DNA of 64,000 bases from Melanocharis versteri (Eukaryota; Chordata; Aves; Passeriformes; Melanocharitidae), in NCBI GenBank assembly GCA_013397845.1, contig VZTG01003221.1:144424-208423 (forward strand), given 5' to 3'. The notes under the pieces were generated by a model. It saw only the letters and a program-made list of their open reading frames with translations, searched no databases and had not been told where the DNA came from. A program made the translations under genes and the position numbers. The stretch's first letter is position 1, and every line of letters starts with the position of its first letter. Below are positions 10,401 through 22,923 of this stretch, piece after piece.

Positions 10401-12483
10401 GCTAACTAAGGAAGTTGGAAACATAAAGCTTGGCAAAATTTTAGGAAAAAAACCCCACCCAAACCCCCAAAACCCCATTGAATACTGTTTGACTTTGTAT
10501 TTGTTCCACATTCATTACTCTGATGGGTAAGTTGTAAAATAGAGCAGGAGGTGTAAATGCAGTATGTGAACACGGTGGCTTTCAAAATGTCCTGAACATC
10601 ACTAAAGAATCCATGACCAGGAGAATCTGATCATTCCATGTTTGGAGTTTTTTTCCTGCTGCAAAATCTGTGGTCTTTATCAATATCTGAAGAGTCAAAC
10701 CATTCCCCCAAATGATTAATAGAATCCCTAACACATAGGGAAAAAGGTTTAAATTTGATTTTTTTAAAAGAAGTAATCTAAGAATAAATTGTTTTCACAT
10801 AGATTTTTTTCTGAACCTATATTGAAGCATTTGAATTGTGCTCATGGAGCTACATTTATAAGAAAAAGTATTATCTTTTATTAGATCACATAGTATATCC
10901 TGAAAAAGAAGCATCTCAGGCTCACAACTGCTTTCTTGGCCCCTCTGTAGGGATATGGAAAGTAGTCTTGCTGGGAGGAAGAGAGCTCAAGGGAGAATAT
11001 AGATGTCCTGTTAATCAGGACATAAAAAAGAAAGGAGAAGCTGTGATGTGACAGTGACTGGTGGGAGAAAATCTGGCAAACAGCAGAGAGAAGATTGGGA
11101 GACACGACGATTTGGGAAATGTATGTATAATTTATAAATCCAGAGTTATTTTATCAATTTCATGTAGCACTCTTGCTCGGTCTGTATTTAATCTGCCACT
11201 GGCTGCTGGGGCTGTGCCATAGATCACACACTCTGCGAGAGCAGATCCAAGAGTGATCTGGGAAGAGATAACAGGACATGATTTTTGCTCAGCAAAGCAC
11301 TGACTATGCTAAACAGGCTGCTTAAACTGAAGGAAGCCGATGGTCTCAGGTTGTCTTCTCAATTAGGGCAATGGGAGCAGCCTGGGAGAGAGCAGATGAG
11401 AAAAGCTGTTCTGTGAGCTGGGCAGCTGCTGGAACTGCAGCCTGATCAGATCAGCAGGGCTCTGGGCTTTAACACCACGGAACTGCCCAGGACTCCAAGG
11501 TCCTCCAGGGTTACAGTGGTCCCAAAGAGAAGGGTTTGATTCTCCAGATTTTCGTTTGCTTTTCTGCTTTTTATTTCAGGAGCTGTAAGTCTAGGTGCTT
11601 TCTCCATTAACATGGCCTGGATAATAATCTGAATTTATAGTCTCCACTTACAAAGTAAGTGCTGTAGGGTCTCACAAGATGAAACTGGAAGCTGCAATAT
11701 TTTGTGTCTGGAGTGGGAGCTTATCTCATTCTCCCGGCTCCTGCTGTTCAGACTTTGGTTGCTTCCTGCTCATTGTACTGATAGGAAATGTTCAGGTCTG
11801 GCTTTCCATCAGTGTGTGTTTACCAGCAGCACTTTGGCACAATCACCTTCCCTTCCTCCTCCCCAGGTATTACGGCCTTGAAGAACTTTTAAGTGAGGAC
11901 TGAGCACAAGTTTCTGTTTGTGTCATCTTGCCCTGCAAAGGGAAAATGTTTGACAGAGCACTCCAGCTCAGCCAGCAGCTGCAAAGGAAGCAGGGTATCC
12001 TCTCCACATCAGCACTGGTCAGCACACGGATGTTTGTTGTCTTCCTGTCTTCTTTGAAAGGTAAATACTGTCAGAAGTTTAAACTGCAGGGTTTTTTTTT
12101 TCTTTAACATGTCTTTAAGTGTTTAGGATCACCAAGGTCCTGCCCCTGTGATCCCAAGTTGCTGTTAGCATACAAATATTTTCTAAACACAAATGCAGCA
12201 CAACGTTTCTGACAAAAACGTGTGCACTGAGTGGAGTTACCACCTGGCCTGGAGTGAGCACCCCCGAGAGGGAGGGCACAGCCCACGTTCTGTGTCTGAC
12301 TCCTCGGTGGCAACGGGCAACCAATTAATGGAAGTACAGGATTGTTTTCATCTTGTTCTATTTGCTAAGACTTTATACATCGTGAAATACTCAAATTATG
12401 GATAAACTGACTCCTTTTTTCCCTCTGAGCAGTTCCTTGTGTGAGGAAGAGGAGAGGCAGGCTCTGATCTCTTCCCTTTCATC
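7401..12483. other. Single-copy non-coding stretch
   Basis: Five kilobases without a recognisable exon, RNA gene or transposon, apart from the pyrimidine tract listed separately. Open frames (for example 9241-9579 and 9973-10314) are short, lack recognisable domains and overlap frames on the opposite strand. Composition is typical AT-rich intergenic or intronic DNA. Confidence 0.6.
8278..8500. repeat. Pyrimidine-rich low-complexity tract
   Basis: About 220 bp strongly biased to C and T on the plus strand (TTCTTT, CCCTTTCC, TTTTCTCC runs). The three overlapping plus-strand frames at 8228-8593 rich in Phe, Ser and Leu are a by-product of this bias. There is no regular period, so it is not a microsatellite. 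Confidence 0.7.
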
Positions 12484-12752
12484 ACCAGTGGCAGCACCTG
12501 AGGGAATGGCCTGAAGCTGGGTCAGGGGAGGTTTAGGTTGGATATTAGGAAAAGATTCTTCATCCAGAGGGTGGTCAGGCACTGAAACAGCTCCCCAGGG
12601 AAGTGGTTGCTGCCCCGAGAGTTCAGGAAGCATTTGGAGAACTCTCTCAGACCCACGATGTGGCTTTCAGGCTGTTCTGTGCGGGGCCAGGAGCTGGGCT
12701 TTGATGATCCTTGTGAGTCCCTTCCATCTCAAACTATTCTGTGATTCCAGCT
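12484..12752 (+). mobile_element. CR1 LINE, older 3' end fragment
   Basis: Plus-strand CR1 3' untranslated sequence. It runs through a GTTTAGGTTGGATATTAGG block (near 12530), a TTCATCCAGAGGGTGGTCAG block (near 12559), a CTCCCCAGGGAAGTGG block (near 12590), and a GATGATCCTTGTGAGTCCCT tail ending in a TTCTGTGATTCC motif near 12750. The divergence and the GATCCTTGTGAGTCCC variant suggest a different, older subfamily than the copies at 3668 and 38008. It is 5'-truncated and non-coding. Confidence 0.88.
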
Positions 12753-14388
12753 TTCCGTGCTGTTTGCATTCACTCTCCACAGAGCTTGCCTCAAACAGCC
12801 ATTCACAAAATCAGAATTATCTGAATGAGACCTGTTCCTTTGTTGGGGTCCCTCCCCACAGCCCCAGCCCGAGCTGTTTCTGTGCTGCTGTGCTGGGAAT
12901 AAAGGGCTTTATGGGACAGGACAAGTTTGTCAGGACAAAAAGGAATCAGAGAGGTCAGAATTTGGGGAGAAAACACCTGAAAAGGGATCTTTAAAGGACA
13001 GTCTGTGTTGTGAGCTGCCCCATACATGTACGTAGGTGACATTTGGTATAGACCAATTTTAAAATGCCTGCTGAGTTTGGCCTTAACATTCACTGGAGTT
13101 TTTTGAAATGTATCCTATAAATCTACAGCTGAACACGTCTCCTCTTCCTACAGCCGATCCCAACTCCCACCTGTGCAAACCACAAAAGATACGACAGAGG
13201 AACAATATGTTAATTTTGACAGAAGTGTCAAATTTGTCTTAATTTTTTTTTTCATTTGCCACATAGCGTCACTGAAGGAAGCACGGAGGAAATACTTTAG
13301 AATTGCTTTTCAAAAACAAGTTATTCTGGCAATTCAAGAGGCTTCTTTTCAAACAGTTGTTCGCTATTTTTAGTTTCTGTAATATCCACTTTTCTAGTTG
13401 CCTTTTTTTTTTTTTTTTGTACCAGAAGGAATAATAGTATCTTGAAAGGAAAAAATTGATTTCTGAGGCTAGTCTTGGTTCTTAGAGCTAATCTTACTCA
13501 GTTTCTACTACTTTTTGTTTGTTTGTTTTTAACAAGAAGTCTTCTCATGCAAAGCAAACATTTATGAAAATGCGTAAACATTTCCTTTGGAAATCGAGGC
13601 TTTTAAGCCAATTTCAGTGAAATTACGCTTACATTGATGTATCAGAGCAGAAATAGCACGCTGCATGTCTTGCTTAGACTGGGATATAGAACTGCACTTT
13701 GGGGCAGCCTTGCTAATTTAATTGTTTCACTTTTGTGCAGTGACTATTTAATTTTTTCCTGATTTTTTCAGTTTATTCTGGAAGGTGTCTTTGTGTAGAT
13801 TCCATTCTAATGAATGTTCAATTTGCATGTTTTAATTTTTTTTTTTTTTTTCATTTGGGATCTGAAAACTAAACAGAAGTATCAGGGAAAATGCAGAAAG
13901 GATCCCTTTAGCTAATCCTTCTGAGTGTGTTCCTCAGTACCTGACTGCTCCAATTCCAGAACTCCACTGGGCAGGGAAGAGGCAGTTTTGGGATGTTCTT
14001 TGTAGGTGTACAAGAACATGGAAGGAGTGCAGTGCAAGGACTCCTCACTCATATCTCATTTTAGCTCTTCTCAGTGTGTTAACGGAGCACAGCTGCATTC
14101 TTTCAGCTGGTTTTAACCTGGATCTCTATAAACCAATATATATATTTATGATACCTCTTTTCTGACATTATAAACCTGTTAAATTTCTGTATTTTCCATA
14201 TCTATCTATAACAAAAATCAGTAGATGATTATTATTGTGTCCTACCACTACATGTGTAAATTGAAGACACCTTAAGACGGACATCCAAATTAAAAACAGT
14301 TTCCTGCTTTTGACTTAGAAACCTGGCTTTGATTTAATTAAAAAAGAAAAAAAAAAAAACAAACTTTGTGAGCATGCAGGGAGTTTTG
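12753..14388. other. Single-copy AT-rich stretch with homopolymers
   Basis: No gene seen. It includes T16 runs at about 13403-13418 and 13836-13851 and an A-rich run at about 14339-14361 just before the 70-bp minisatellite. The A-rich run could be the tail of an old retroposon, but no body is recognisable. Confidence 0.55.
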
Positions 14389-14604
14389 GCTGCCTGGAAA
14401 CGTCCATTTCCATTTGATATTGTGCCTGTTGGTTGCTTGGCCACCTCGCTGGGGCAGAGCTGCCTGGAAACGTCCATTTCCATCTGAAATTGTGCCTGTT
14501 GGGTGCTTGGCCCACCTTGCTGGGGCAGAGCTGCCTGGAAACGTCCATTTCCATCTGATATTGTGCCTGTTGGGTGCTTGGCCACCTCGCTGGGGCAGAG
14601 CTGC
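14389..14604. repeat. 70-bp minisatellite, three copies
   Basis: TGCCTGGAA recurs at 14391, 14461 and 14532, giving periods of 70 and 71 bp, and the last unit ends at about 14604. Copies differ at only a few bases, so the tandem triplication is fairly young. Each unit holds TGGAAA-CGTCCA-TTTCCA, a perfect 6-bp inverted repeat with a 6-nt loop. The 98- to 174-codon minus-strand frames across it repeat the same peptide and have no other support. Confidence 0.93.
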
Positions 14605-15934
14605 CACACCATCGGAGCTCCATCCTGCACCTTGCACAGGGAGATGAGCAGCGTGCTGTGCAGCTGGCAGAGCCACCCTCAAACCTCCAACCCTCGGGGG
14701 CACTGAGCTCCCCTGGGGCTCTGCTGGGCCAAATGGGACTGAGGGTGCAGGGAAATGGGAATGGAAAATGGGATTTCTCCAGGCAGAAGGGGCCAGCTCC
14801 CTGCAGCTGGCAGCTCGGGCCTCTTGTGCTCCATCTCACAGGAAAACCCTGCCTGACTGCGGCTGCAGGGGGAAATTAAATCACCCCCGACAGAGACTGG
14901 GAGCTCACTCTGGGAAATTGGCTGATCCTGCCATGGAGCAGAGGAGAAGAAACGCTGTTGAGCCCGGGTGGTGCCCTGAACAGCTGGAATTGCTGAGCCT
15001 GTGTGGAAGGTCTGTCTCTTCCTCCTCCTGTGTCAGAATTTGGCTTTGCCTTTCCTTTCATCGTGGCCAAGATTTTTGCAGCACAGTATCTTTTTCCTGA
15101 CCAAACTGGGGACACGCTTCTGCTGCAGCACTCAGCATCAGGTCAGCACCAGGTCCTGCCAGCAGCCCGAGATGATGTGTGCTCAGAAACCACACGACTC
15201 CGTTCTCAATAGAGGCTTGACAGGTGCTGGAGGCAAATGTTGCTTTAGCTACCAAAAATTGCATTTGAAGGAGTCTCTGGCCTAAGGGATGCGTAAGCCT
15301 GTACATCGACATATTTCAGTTCAATATAGAGCAGATGCATTGCTTAGGACGTTTTATGTCCTGTTCTGTTAGATATTTGTCCATTTCTATTAACTCTTGG
15401 AACTTTAGAAGTGGGAGAACGTCCTGTGTATTTCCTGGTGTAATACATGAATCCTGGAGTGAATATGTAACACATATTTTACTCTTTTTTGTGTCTGTTC
15501 TATCTGCTGACCTCCTTGTGTCTGATACCCATCTCCTACCAGAGCCTGTCTTGCAAAAATTTCCTCTTCTAAGCAGAACACCTTCTTCCTGATCTTTCTG
15601 CCACGTGGCCTTAACGCAGCTGAGTCTCCACTGGAGCTTTGAGCCAGTTCTGGTGTCCTCTTGGATAAAGAAGCAACATCATGCAGGGAATTCCAGCAGG
15701 GATCAAAAGCAGCTTGTCAACCAGAGAAATACCATCTCGAGATGAAGGGAAGAGTCCACGCTGGTTCTTTTCCACACTGACCACACACCCTCTGTTCCAG
15801 CTGGAAACAACGGAGTGGAGAAAGATCTTTTTTTGATTTACGTGCAACTCTCATTTTACATCTCAGGCTTCCTAGCAATAGACATAAATGAAAGTAAAAC
15901 ACCTGCAAAGAAAACAAGATTCTCAAGAACCTCC
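14605..15934. other. Non-coding stretch, GC-rich then mixed
   Basis: GC-rich to about 15050, then ordinary AT-rich DNA. Many overlapping short frames occur on both strands, as expected from GC-rich sequence with few stops; none shows a recognisable domain. No repeat family is recognised. Confidence 0.5.
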
Positions 15935-16030
15935 TGAGAGCAGCCAGCCCAAGGCCCTGCTGGAACAGGGCTAGGCAGAGCAGGCTGCTCAGGATTGTGT
16001 CCTTCCAGGTTTGAGGCTCCCCAGAATCAT
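15935..16030 (-). mobile_element. Probable degraded CR1 fragment
   Basis: Positions near 15960-16020 read CTGCTGGAACAGGGCTAGGC, GCAGGCTGCTCAGGATTGTG and TCCAGGTTTGAGGCTCCC. The order matches the reverse complement of a CR1 3' region (lead-in, then the 'bottleneck' block around the GCAGGTTGCTCAGG motif). No tail or insertion boundary is visible. This is recognition by eye of a diverged piece and could be wrong. Confidence 0.5.
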
Positions 16031-19000
16031 TAAGGAGATGTTAACACGACTGAACAGCTGCTACAACCAAAAAGCAATTACTGCTGCAGCAGGACATGGT
16101 TTGCTTGACGAGGGCCTTCCCCTTGTTCCTAATGACTGCTGGAACAGAGGAAGGATTTAGGAGGAGATGAAGAAACAGAATTGGACTCTCTAAATAATTA
16201 CGAGCTTCTTTATCCCATGTGGTGCCTGCACGCTGTGGAACCTGGTGTGGAACAAGTTCTCAGAAAAGGTTTAGGTAAATCTTAAGCCTGGTAATAAGTA
16301 ACCAGCGAAAAATCTTCCCCCCAAAAGTCCCAGCTGGAATTCAACCATGGAACTCACACCAAGCACTGCAACATTTGGCGTGGAGCAGGTGTCCAATGCT
16401 GCTCCAAAAGAAGAACTGAAGCAGCTCTTGCTATTGGATTTGTAACTGTGTAATTTTTTTGCTTGGGGAGCTTTGAATACATATTTTCTGTTATTAGAGA
16501 TAACAAATATCTCTCCATATTGAAGTTAAATTTGGGTCTTTGCATATTTAACAATCGCATGTGCTCAAAATGCAAATAATAACACTTAAATTATTCTGAA
16601 TTTACTTAATCACTAAAATATTTGTACTCCAAACCTGGGATATTTTACAGGTTCCTAGATTAACTTTGCAGACAGCTTGTCAGTGAGTGGAGGTTACGTG
16701 TGTGGCCTGGTGACACGTTTTTGACAATCTGTTGCCAGAATATCTGTCTATCAATAAGTTTATCAGTAGCCTTCATTTATTAAAGAGAAAATTAGTAGCT
16801 GGCTTTGTTTTTCTTTTCTGTTTAAGGAATGAAATAAATTGCCAATTGGATTGTTTTGTTGTTTTTTTTCCCTGTGTGTTTGTGGTGTTGGTTTTTTGTT
16901 GGTTTTTTTTTTTTTTTCACTGCAGAATTTGCAATTTGATTTGAACTACCCAAAGGAATAAATTCCTTTTCCAGTGATGAGGATTAAAAGAGAGAACCAA
17001 GGTATTACTATAGTCAGACAACGTTCCACATATTAAGCATTCCCTGAAAGTAAAGATTTGCATGTTCCACGTTAATTATCCCACCTCTAATTGTCCCCCC
17101 TTGCCAGAATACCCTAATGAAAGTGCTATTTATATTAATAAAGCATTACACTCCTAAGAACAACCCATCACACTGGTCTTCACTCCACATACAAACCCTC
17201 TCAAATTAACAATGAGCAAAAAGAGCTCTACCCCAGGCAGAAAGGGGGTGAGAGTGCCCGGCAGCTTCTGGAAACACAGCACACCCACAATCCCATCTCA
17301 CTGCACACTGAGGGGCACATCATACCTCAGACAGCCTTTGTTCCTCCCTCAGGGACATTGATTCTCTTTATCTACTCAATTAGCACGTAAAATTCACGCT
17401 GTTCCTGAGAATGCTGGTGATCAGAACTTTAGTGATGCCCGTATCTGTGTTAATCTCACTGAAGGCGATGCAGAATCCTCCTGTGAGAGCCTGGGACTCC
17501 CTGTTTGTCAGACACTCGTCCTCTGCACTTGCACAGGAGACTCTTAGAAAAGCCCAGACTACTGCACTTCAGAGGGGAAAATTTATTTTTTGCCTTTTCT
17601 TAACTGGGATAGCTGACACTCCTCAGTAATATTTAATCACGGTGTGGAGTTGATGCAGAGTGACTTATCTGAAACATCTTAGCCTCTCTCTTTAGAATAA
17701 CTCTGGCACATATTCATAAACAAATACAGAGGTCAGATAATGTTACTTGTCAGGTCTGACTGTGCCCTGGCTTCTATTTGAAAGTGCAGAGAGCCCAATC
17801 TTAATAAGAGAACAGCCCTGCTGCATTTGAATTACACACTTTTGGTCCCTTTCTTATTTGAAAACCCTGCCTGCTTAATTTGGCAATAAATTAAGCGCCG
17901 CTGCTAAAACGAGATTTTCATTGAGACGGAAGGAGCAACGTCCCTGCTAAGGAGAAATGATTGCAATGAGGAGTTCTGCTTCGTTCATCCTCACCTTAAC
18001 TGAGCTGTAGGACTCTGGATTTAGATTCCAACCTGGCTCTTCCTGGCCGAGATCAGTCTCAACAAACAAAGTGATTTTAGGATCCCATGAAAAGATGCTT
18101 TAATCTGCATTTTCCCCTTGCTCCTTTCCCCTCACTGGGCTGTCATGTCTGACCCATGCTGCTCTCTCTCCTGTGGTCCTCCTGTGTAAAATCTGTGGCC
18201 AGGCTCAAAAGGGAAAAAATATATTTAAATTAAAAAAAAAAAAAATCCATCTATAAAATGATATATATGTATAATATATTAAGCAATTTTTAATACTCAG
18301 AATTAATTTCATAACAGGAAAGTAAAATTATCTAATAATATACTTTACTAAATCTGTTCCATGGCAGTGAGCATGATTAAGAAAGAGCAGTTTTCATCCT
18401 ATAAATTATATTTTAAAATTAAATTTTAATAACGCGGTAACGCTGTCATTCATGTTTCCTATACTTTTAATAAGTAAATTGGTTACCTTTCAAATCTTTT
18501 ATAAAACTGGATTCCTATCCTATGACAAAACTGAAATTAATAAATTATAGAAATTAAAGAGAAATTCCTAAAAGATTTAATTTTCACTCCACATTTAATC
18601 TTCCCATTTGTATTTATGGAGGTTTTCTCTGGTTCTTGTTTCTAAAATGAACCTCCTGGTGAACATTCGTTACCACTTAACCCATATGAGCAGACATTTA
18701 TTGACACTGGTAAAATAAACTCAGTCCCTGCGAAAGAGAGCTTGGTTATACATTTTAATGTGTCTGTTTGTATTCCTGGCCGAGCCAGTAAACAACCTGA
18801 ATAGCTCTCTTTTATAGGCTGTAATGGCCTGAGTGGAGGAGCTTGGCAATTATTTAATTAATTCTATGGAATATTAGTGCAAGGTATTTATGAACTGGTT
18901 GAGTTCGCTCGTCTTTTGGAGCTCATTCACATTGGAAACCCCTTCTGTCTTTAAGATCAGCACCTTCCCCTGAAAATTCTATATATTTGTGGTTTATTTT

Positions 19001-20449
19001 GCTTTTTGCCATGTGGCATGAAGAGGAGTTTTTACCTTTTCCTGCTTACCTGCTTTTAAAACAGAATTCCTGCACCTGGAGTGTTTTATGTGGCTCCTTA
19101 TCTGCGTTTAGGAGAGCAAGCACAGCAAATGGAGGGCTGTTTCCCAGTGTGGGACACTGTTGGATTCCCCCAGTTTCAGAGGAATTCAGAGGAATTATGG
19201 ACAACCACAGCTTCCTGAAGCCCCCATCCACGCCAGGCTGGGGTGGGAGGCACAGCTCGTTGTCCCCTGGCAGAAATGTCACCGGGGCTGAGCTTGTGTC
19301 AAACTCTATTCGGCCACCGTTAAATTCTCTTTAGTTCCCACTGATGCCAAACGGGCTTTCCACTGAGGAGCTCTGATTTGTGCAGAGTTAACTTCTGAAA
19401 TCAGGGCCCTGCGCTGACAGGATGTAAAAAATCAGCAGAATATCATTCTCAGGGGCATGATCCTCACTGCCCTGTTATCCCCTGACTTCCACAGCTCCAG
19501 TGTTTGGTTCTGAACAACAACAAGACCTTCAATTACTTGTAGAAGTGGGTAGGAACACTATCTAGGACTGTAATTCCTTGAACCTTTGTCCAGAAAAAAA
19601 TCCATCCAAAACCATGTTCGTGGAAGAAATTGCACCTTGTGGGTGAGCTGTGCACAAAGAGAAAATTCAAGAATAAAATGTTCTCTTAGACATGAAGTGT
19701 TTGCTGTATATTAATGCTACTGTGGTGCAGTCCTGGTCTGAAAATACTTCCTGCAAACACCACAGAGCTCCTCTGGAAACCAGCAAAACTCTGAGAAGAG
19801 TCTGAGACTGAGAATTTCTTCCCCATGGCATTGAAAAAGCAGAAAGTGGAGCAGAAGAAAACCCTCAGCTGTTCAAAAAGTGACTGCATATGGTTCCCAG
19901 CAAGTCTTGTAAGCTCAAATTTGGCTAATTCTAAAGAAAAGCATCTAAACAAAGGCCAAAGGAAAATACTGAAAGAAAAATATTCAGAGGAAATGGTGTC
20001 ACAGGAACATGTGCAATTATTTGGGCATTACAGAACAAAGGTTAAACTCCTGCTGGCAGGAGGTTGGAGAAAGGTAAGGCCAGATCAGCTGCTTCATTTG
20101 CTAATTTCAATTAGTTGATTTTCTAAAGTACAGACTGATTGAGGAGATTGAGACAGTCTAAATATGATTCGCTACTTGGATCTGTAAGCTTCACGGCTGC
20201 CAGTAAATATTGCATTTTATCCCCAGGTCACTGTCTCAGAAATCCTCCCGGTGGTAAATTCTCCTGGAAAGTGGGTTTAGATTGTGGAGAATCTGGGAGC
20301 AGCAGCTCTGCCTCAGCTGTGGGAATGGGGTGGGTTTTTCATGGCCACCCAGTTAGCCTGGTTTTCTCTCACCTCCTGGGTTTGCAAACACAGTTTAGTC
20401 TCTGTGCCAGCTTCCCCCTCGACCTTCTGCTGAGATGACATTAGAACAC
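16031..20449. other. Single-copy stretch, candidate conserved elements
   Basis: No exon or transposon recognised. Positions 18200-18600 are very AT-rich, with an A-run near 18230. Two sub-stretches (about 17641-18000 and 18700-18960) have the balanced, non-repetitive texture typical of conserved regulatory DNA; that is an impression and not evidence. The open frames at 18987-19334 and 19825-20118 have no recognisable homology. Confidence 0.5.
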
Positions 20450-20751
20450 CAGCTCTGGTGACAGTTTGGGGTGTGGATATTTATCCACTGAAGCTCTGGA
20501 CCAAGCCCATCAATTCACTGCATCCAGAGGATAAACGTGCCCCTGGGCAGCTCTGGTGACAGTTTGGGATGTGGATATTTATCCACTGAAGCTCTGGACC
20601 AAGCCCATCAATTCACTGCATCCAGAGGATAAACGTGCCCCTGGGCAGCTCTGGTGACAGTTTGGGATGTGGATATTTATCCACTGAAGCTCTGGACCAA
20701 GCCCATCAATTCACTGCATCCAGAGGATAAACGTGCCCCTGGGCAGCTCTG
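20450..20751. repeat. 98-bp tandem triplication
   Basis: Units begin at 20450, 20548 and 20646, exactly 98 bp apart, with a few bases of a fourth to about 20751. Copies two and three look identical and copy one differs by one substitution (GGGGTG versus GGGATG). The near-identity implies a recent event. Each unit contains GTGGATA-TT-TATCCAC, a perfect 7-bp inverted repeat with a 2-nt loop. Confidence 0.96.
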
Positions 20752-22872
20752 ACCCTCAGCCTTTGCTGTCTGGGGTCAGAAGGGAACCAGTGACCTTTGC
20801 ATGGATGACACCACAGCCTGTCAGAGAACTCCCATTTAAAATCCTCCTCTAAAATAGATAAAGATACCCTCTAATCACTTATCAGAGAATAGCTTTAACG
20901 CCTCAAAAATGTGGAGCAACTTGCAGGCAACAGAATAAATGACATTTGGAGCAGTCATTGAAGAAAAAGTTCAGGGGCCACGACAGAAAGAGACCTTGGG
21001 ATGGGCTGATCCATCATTAATTCAGTGTTGGGTCAGGTCCTGGCCGTGTGGATTTGCAATGGGTTCAAATGCCTATTAAACATTTACAGGGTTGTTTTTT
21101 TTTTTATTTTTCTATAGTTCTATGCCACACTTAGCACGGATTGATGTACTTTAAGAAGTTGTGTGCTTTGTTCAGTCTTGTGTGGCACGTGATGTGTGTG
21201 AACACACATTCAAATATATACAAACACAGAGCTGTGTATTCACAGAGAGGAAATCTGGGGGTGGTTTTTCTGTATTTTCTGTTTCACCATTGTGTGCATT
21301 CCTTTTTTCCCCTCCTGCTTTCACAGAGCCTTGCCAAGGGTAGACCCTGATGCCACTTTGACGTTCCAAATAATTCAGGAGGAAAACCTCAGCCTAATTT
21401 CTTCCATTCTCTTTCTTTACTCCCGTTTCTCCTTCCCTGCAGTTTTGTTGCCTTTATTAAGGATAAACATTAATAAAACACTATTTGAATTCTTGATTTA
21501 AAAAACCAAACAAAGTAGTTCCTTTTTGGAACAAAGACTTTGGGGGAACGACCATGACGTGAAGAAAGACATGAAAAGTGGTTTTTAATCCACTTTTAAT
21601 TTGGGGTTTTGAGGTCAATGTCACATGGTTTTAAGCAGATAAATGAGCTGATGCACAGCAGAGCCTGAGTTTACCATGGTGCAATACAGCATTTCCACAA
21701 TTTCATGTACCAGAGTTTACCTTCATGGAAGTAAAACCTTGGTGTTTGCTGGCATTCCAAAGAAAATGGTAGAGAACCCAAAATGACTTCTTTTTGTCGC
21801 TGTTCACCTTGCAAAGGTAAATCTTTCTCTTAAAACACAGTTTTCAAGAGTTTATAGGTGAATTTCTGGCAAAGACTTCTTGGAGAGTTTTCTTCTCTAA
21901 AAATAGAAACCCTTATTTATAAGAATTAAACCATCATACATTAAAGAAAATTATTACACCAAACATCTTTCCTTGTAGATGAAAATAAAATGCCTTACAG
22001 TTACAGGTTCAGTGAGTTTACTCATGGATATAAATCTTCCCAAGGATGTGTGTATTTTCAGTAACTTTTTAATGCTTTAATTTGCAGCTTATTCCAGAGT
22101 GCCTTTGTAAGAAAAACCCATGCAATGTCTTAAAAATCTGGATTTGTGGCATTAAAATAGTAACAAATTAAAATGAGAGGTTTCTGATTCATCTTTCCAC
22201 CTGTTTTTACCTGCACAAAAATCGGGAGCAGGGAGAAAAACATCACTTCATCTCTGGAAAGTGCACATCTGACTGAGGGAATTGGCTGCACAGGCAACAG
22301 GTTCATAAAATAGCTTGGACTTAATAAAGTTGAGTTGGCTCTGAGCTGGTTCCTGAAGGAAGAAAGTTTGGTGTGTGAAGCTGTTATCTGTGCAAGCCTT
22401 TTCTTCATTTAACAATTAATTCGCTGTAATTAAACTATAAATGAAATGGCTTTCACTGTAATATCCTCAGAGAGTTTACCAAACTGATATCCTAACTACG
22501 TAAAGGCAGAGGTAATTTTTCATCCATAAGGTTTTTATGGAAATACATCTATTCTGTCCCAAAGCAGAAAATGATACATTTTATTTAAATTACATTTTCC
22601 AAGCGGGAAGAATTTTTGTTACAGAATTTTTTACATGGTGCATAATTTAGGGACTCTGGGAACAGGTGATTAAAATGTTGTTCTCAGTTGGGGAAGGACT
22701 TTTGACACACCTTAAGATCACCTATATTTACAATCTATTTTTGATAATTTTATACAGATGAACGTTCACACGGAGCTTTCACAGGACCAGAAAGAACAAC
22801 ACTGGCTGGGTCTATTTGTGTTTATCAGCCTATTCTCTGTTTACAGAGCAGTTTGTTTTATGTTCTGCTTAA

Positions 22873-22873
<1 letters not shown>
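20752..22873. other. Single-copy non-coding stretch
   Basis: No gene or transposon recognised. Short T-runs occur (for example near 21095). Frames at 21141-21501 overlap one another on the same strand and have no domain. Confidence 0.55.

Positions 22874-22920
<47 letters not shown>
22874..22920. repeat. Poly(A) run of 47 nt
   Basis: An uninterrupted run of 47 A follows GCTTAAC. No polyadenylation signal, target duplication or recognisable retroposed sequence lies beside it, so it is called a homopolymer microsatellite and not a retrogene tail. The length is likely to be imprecise in any assembly. It accounts for the poly-Lys and poly-Phe frames over it. Confidence 0.9.

Positions 22921-22923
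<3 letters not shown>

Noticed and set aside
22874..22920. Processed pseudogene tail
   Set aside because: No polyadenylation signal, no target duplication, and no recognisable gene-like body upstream.
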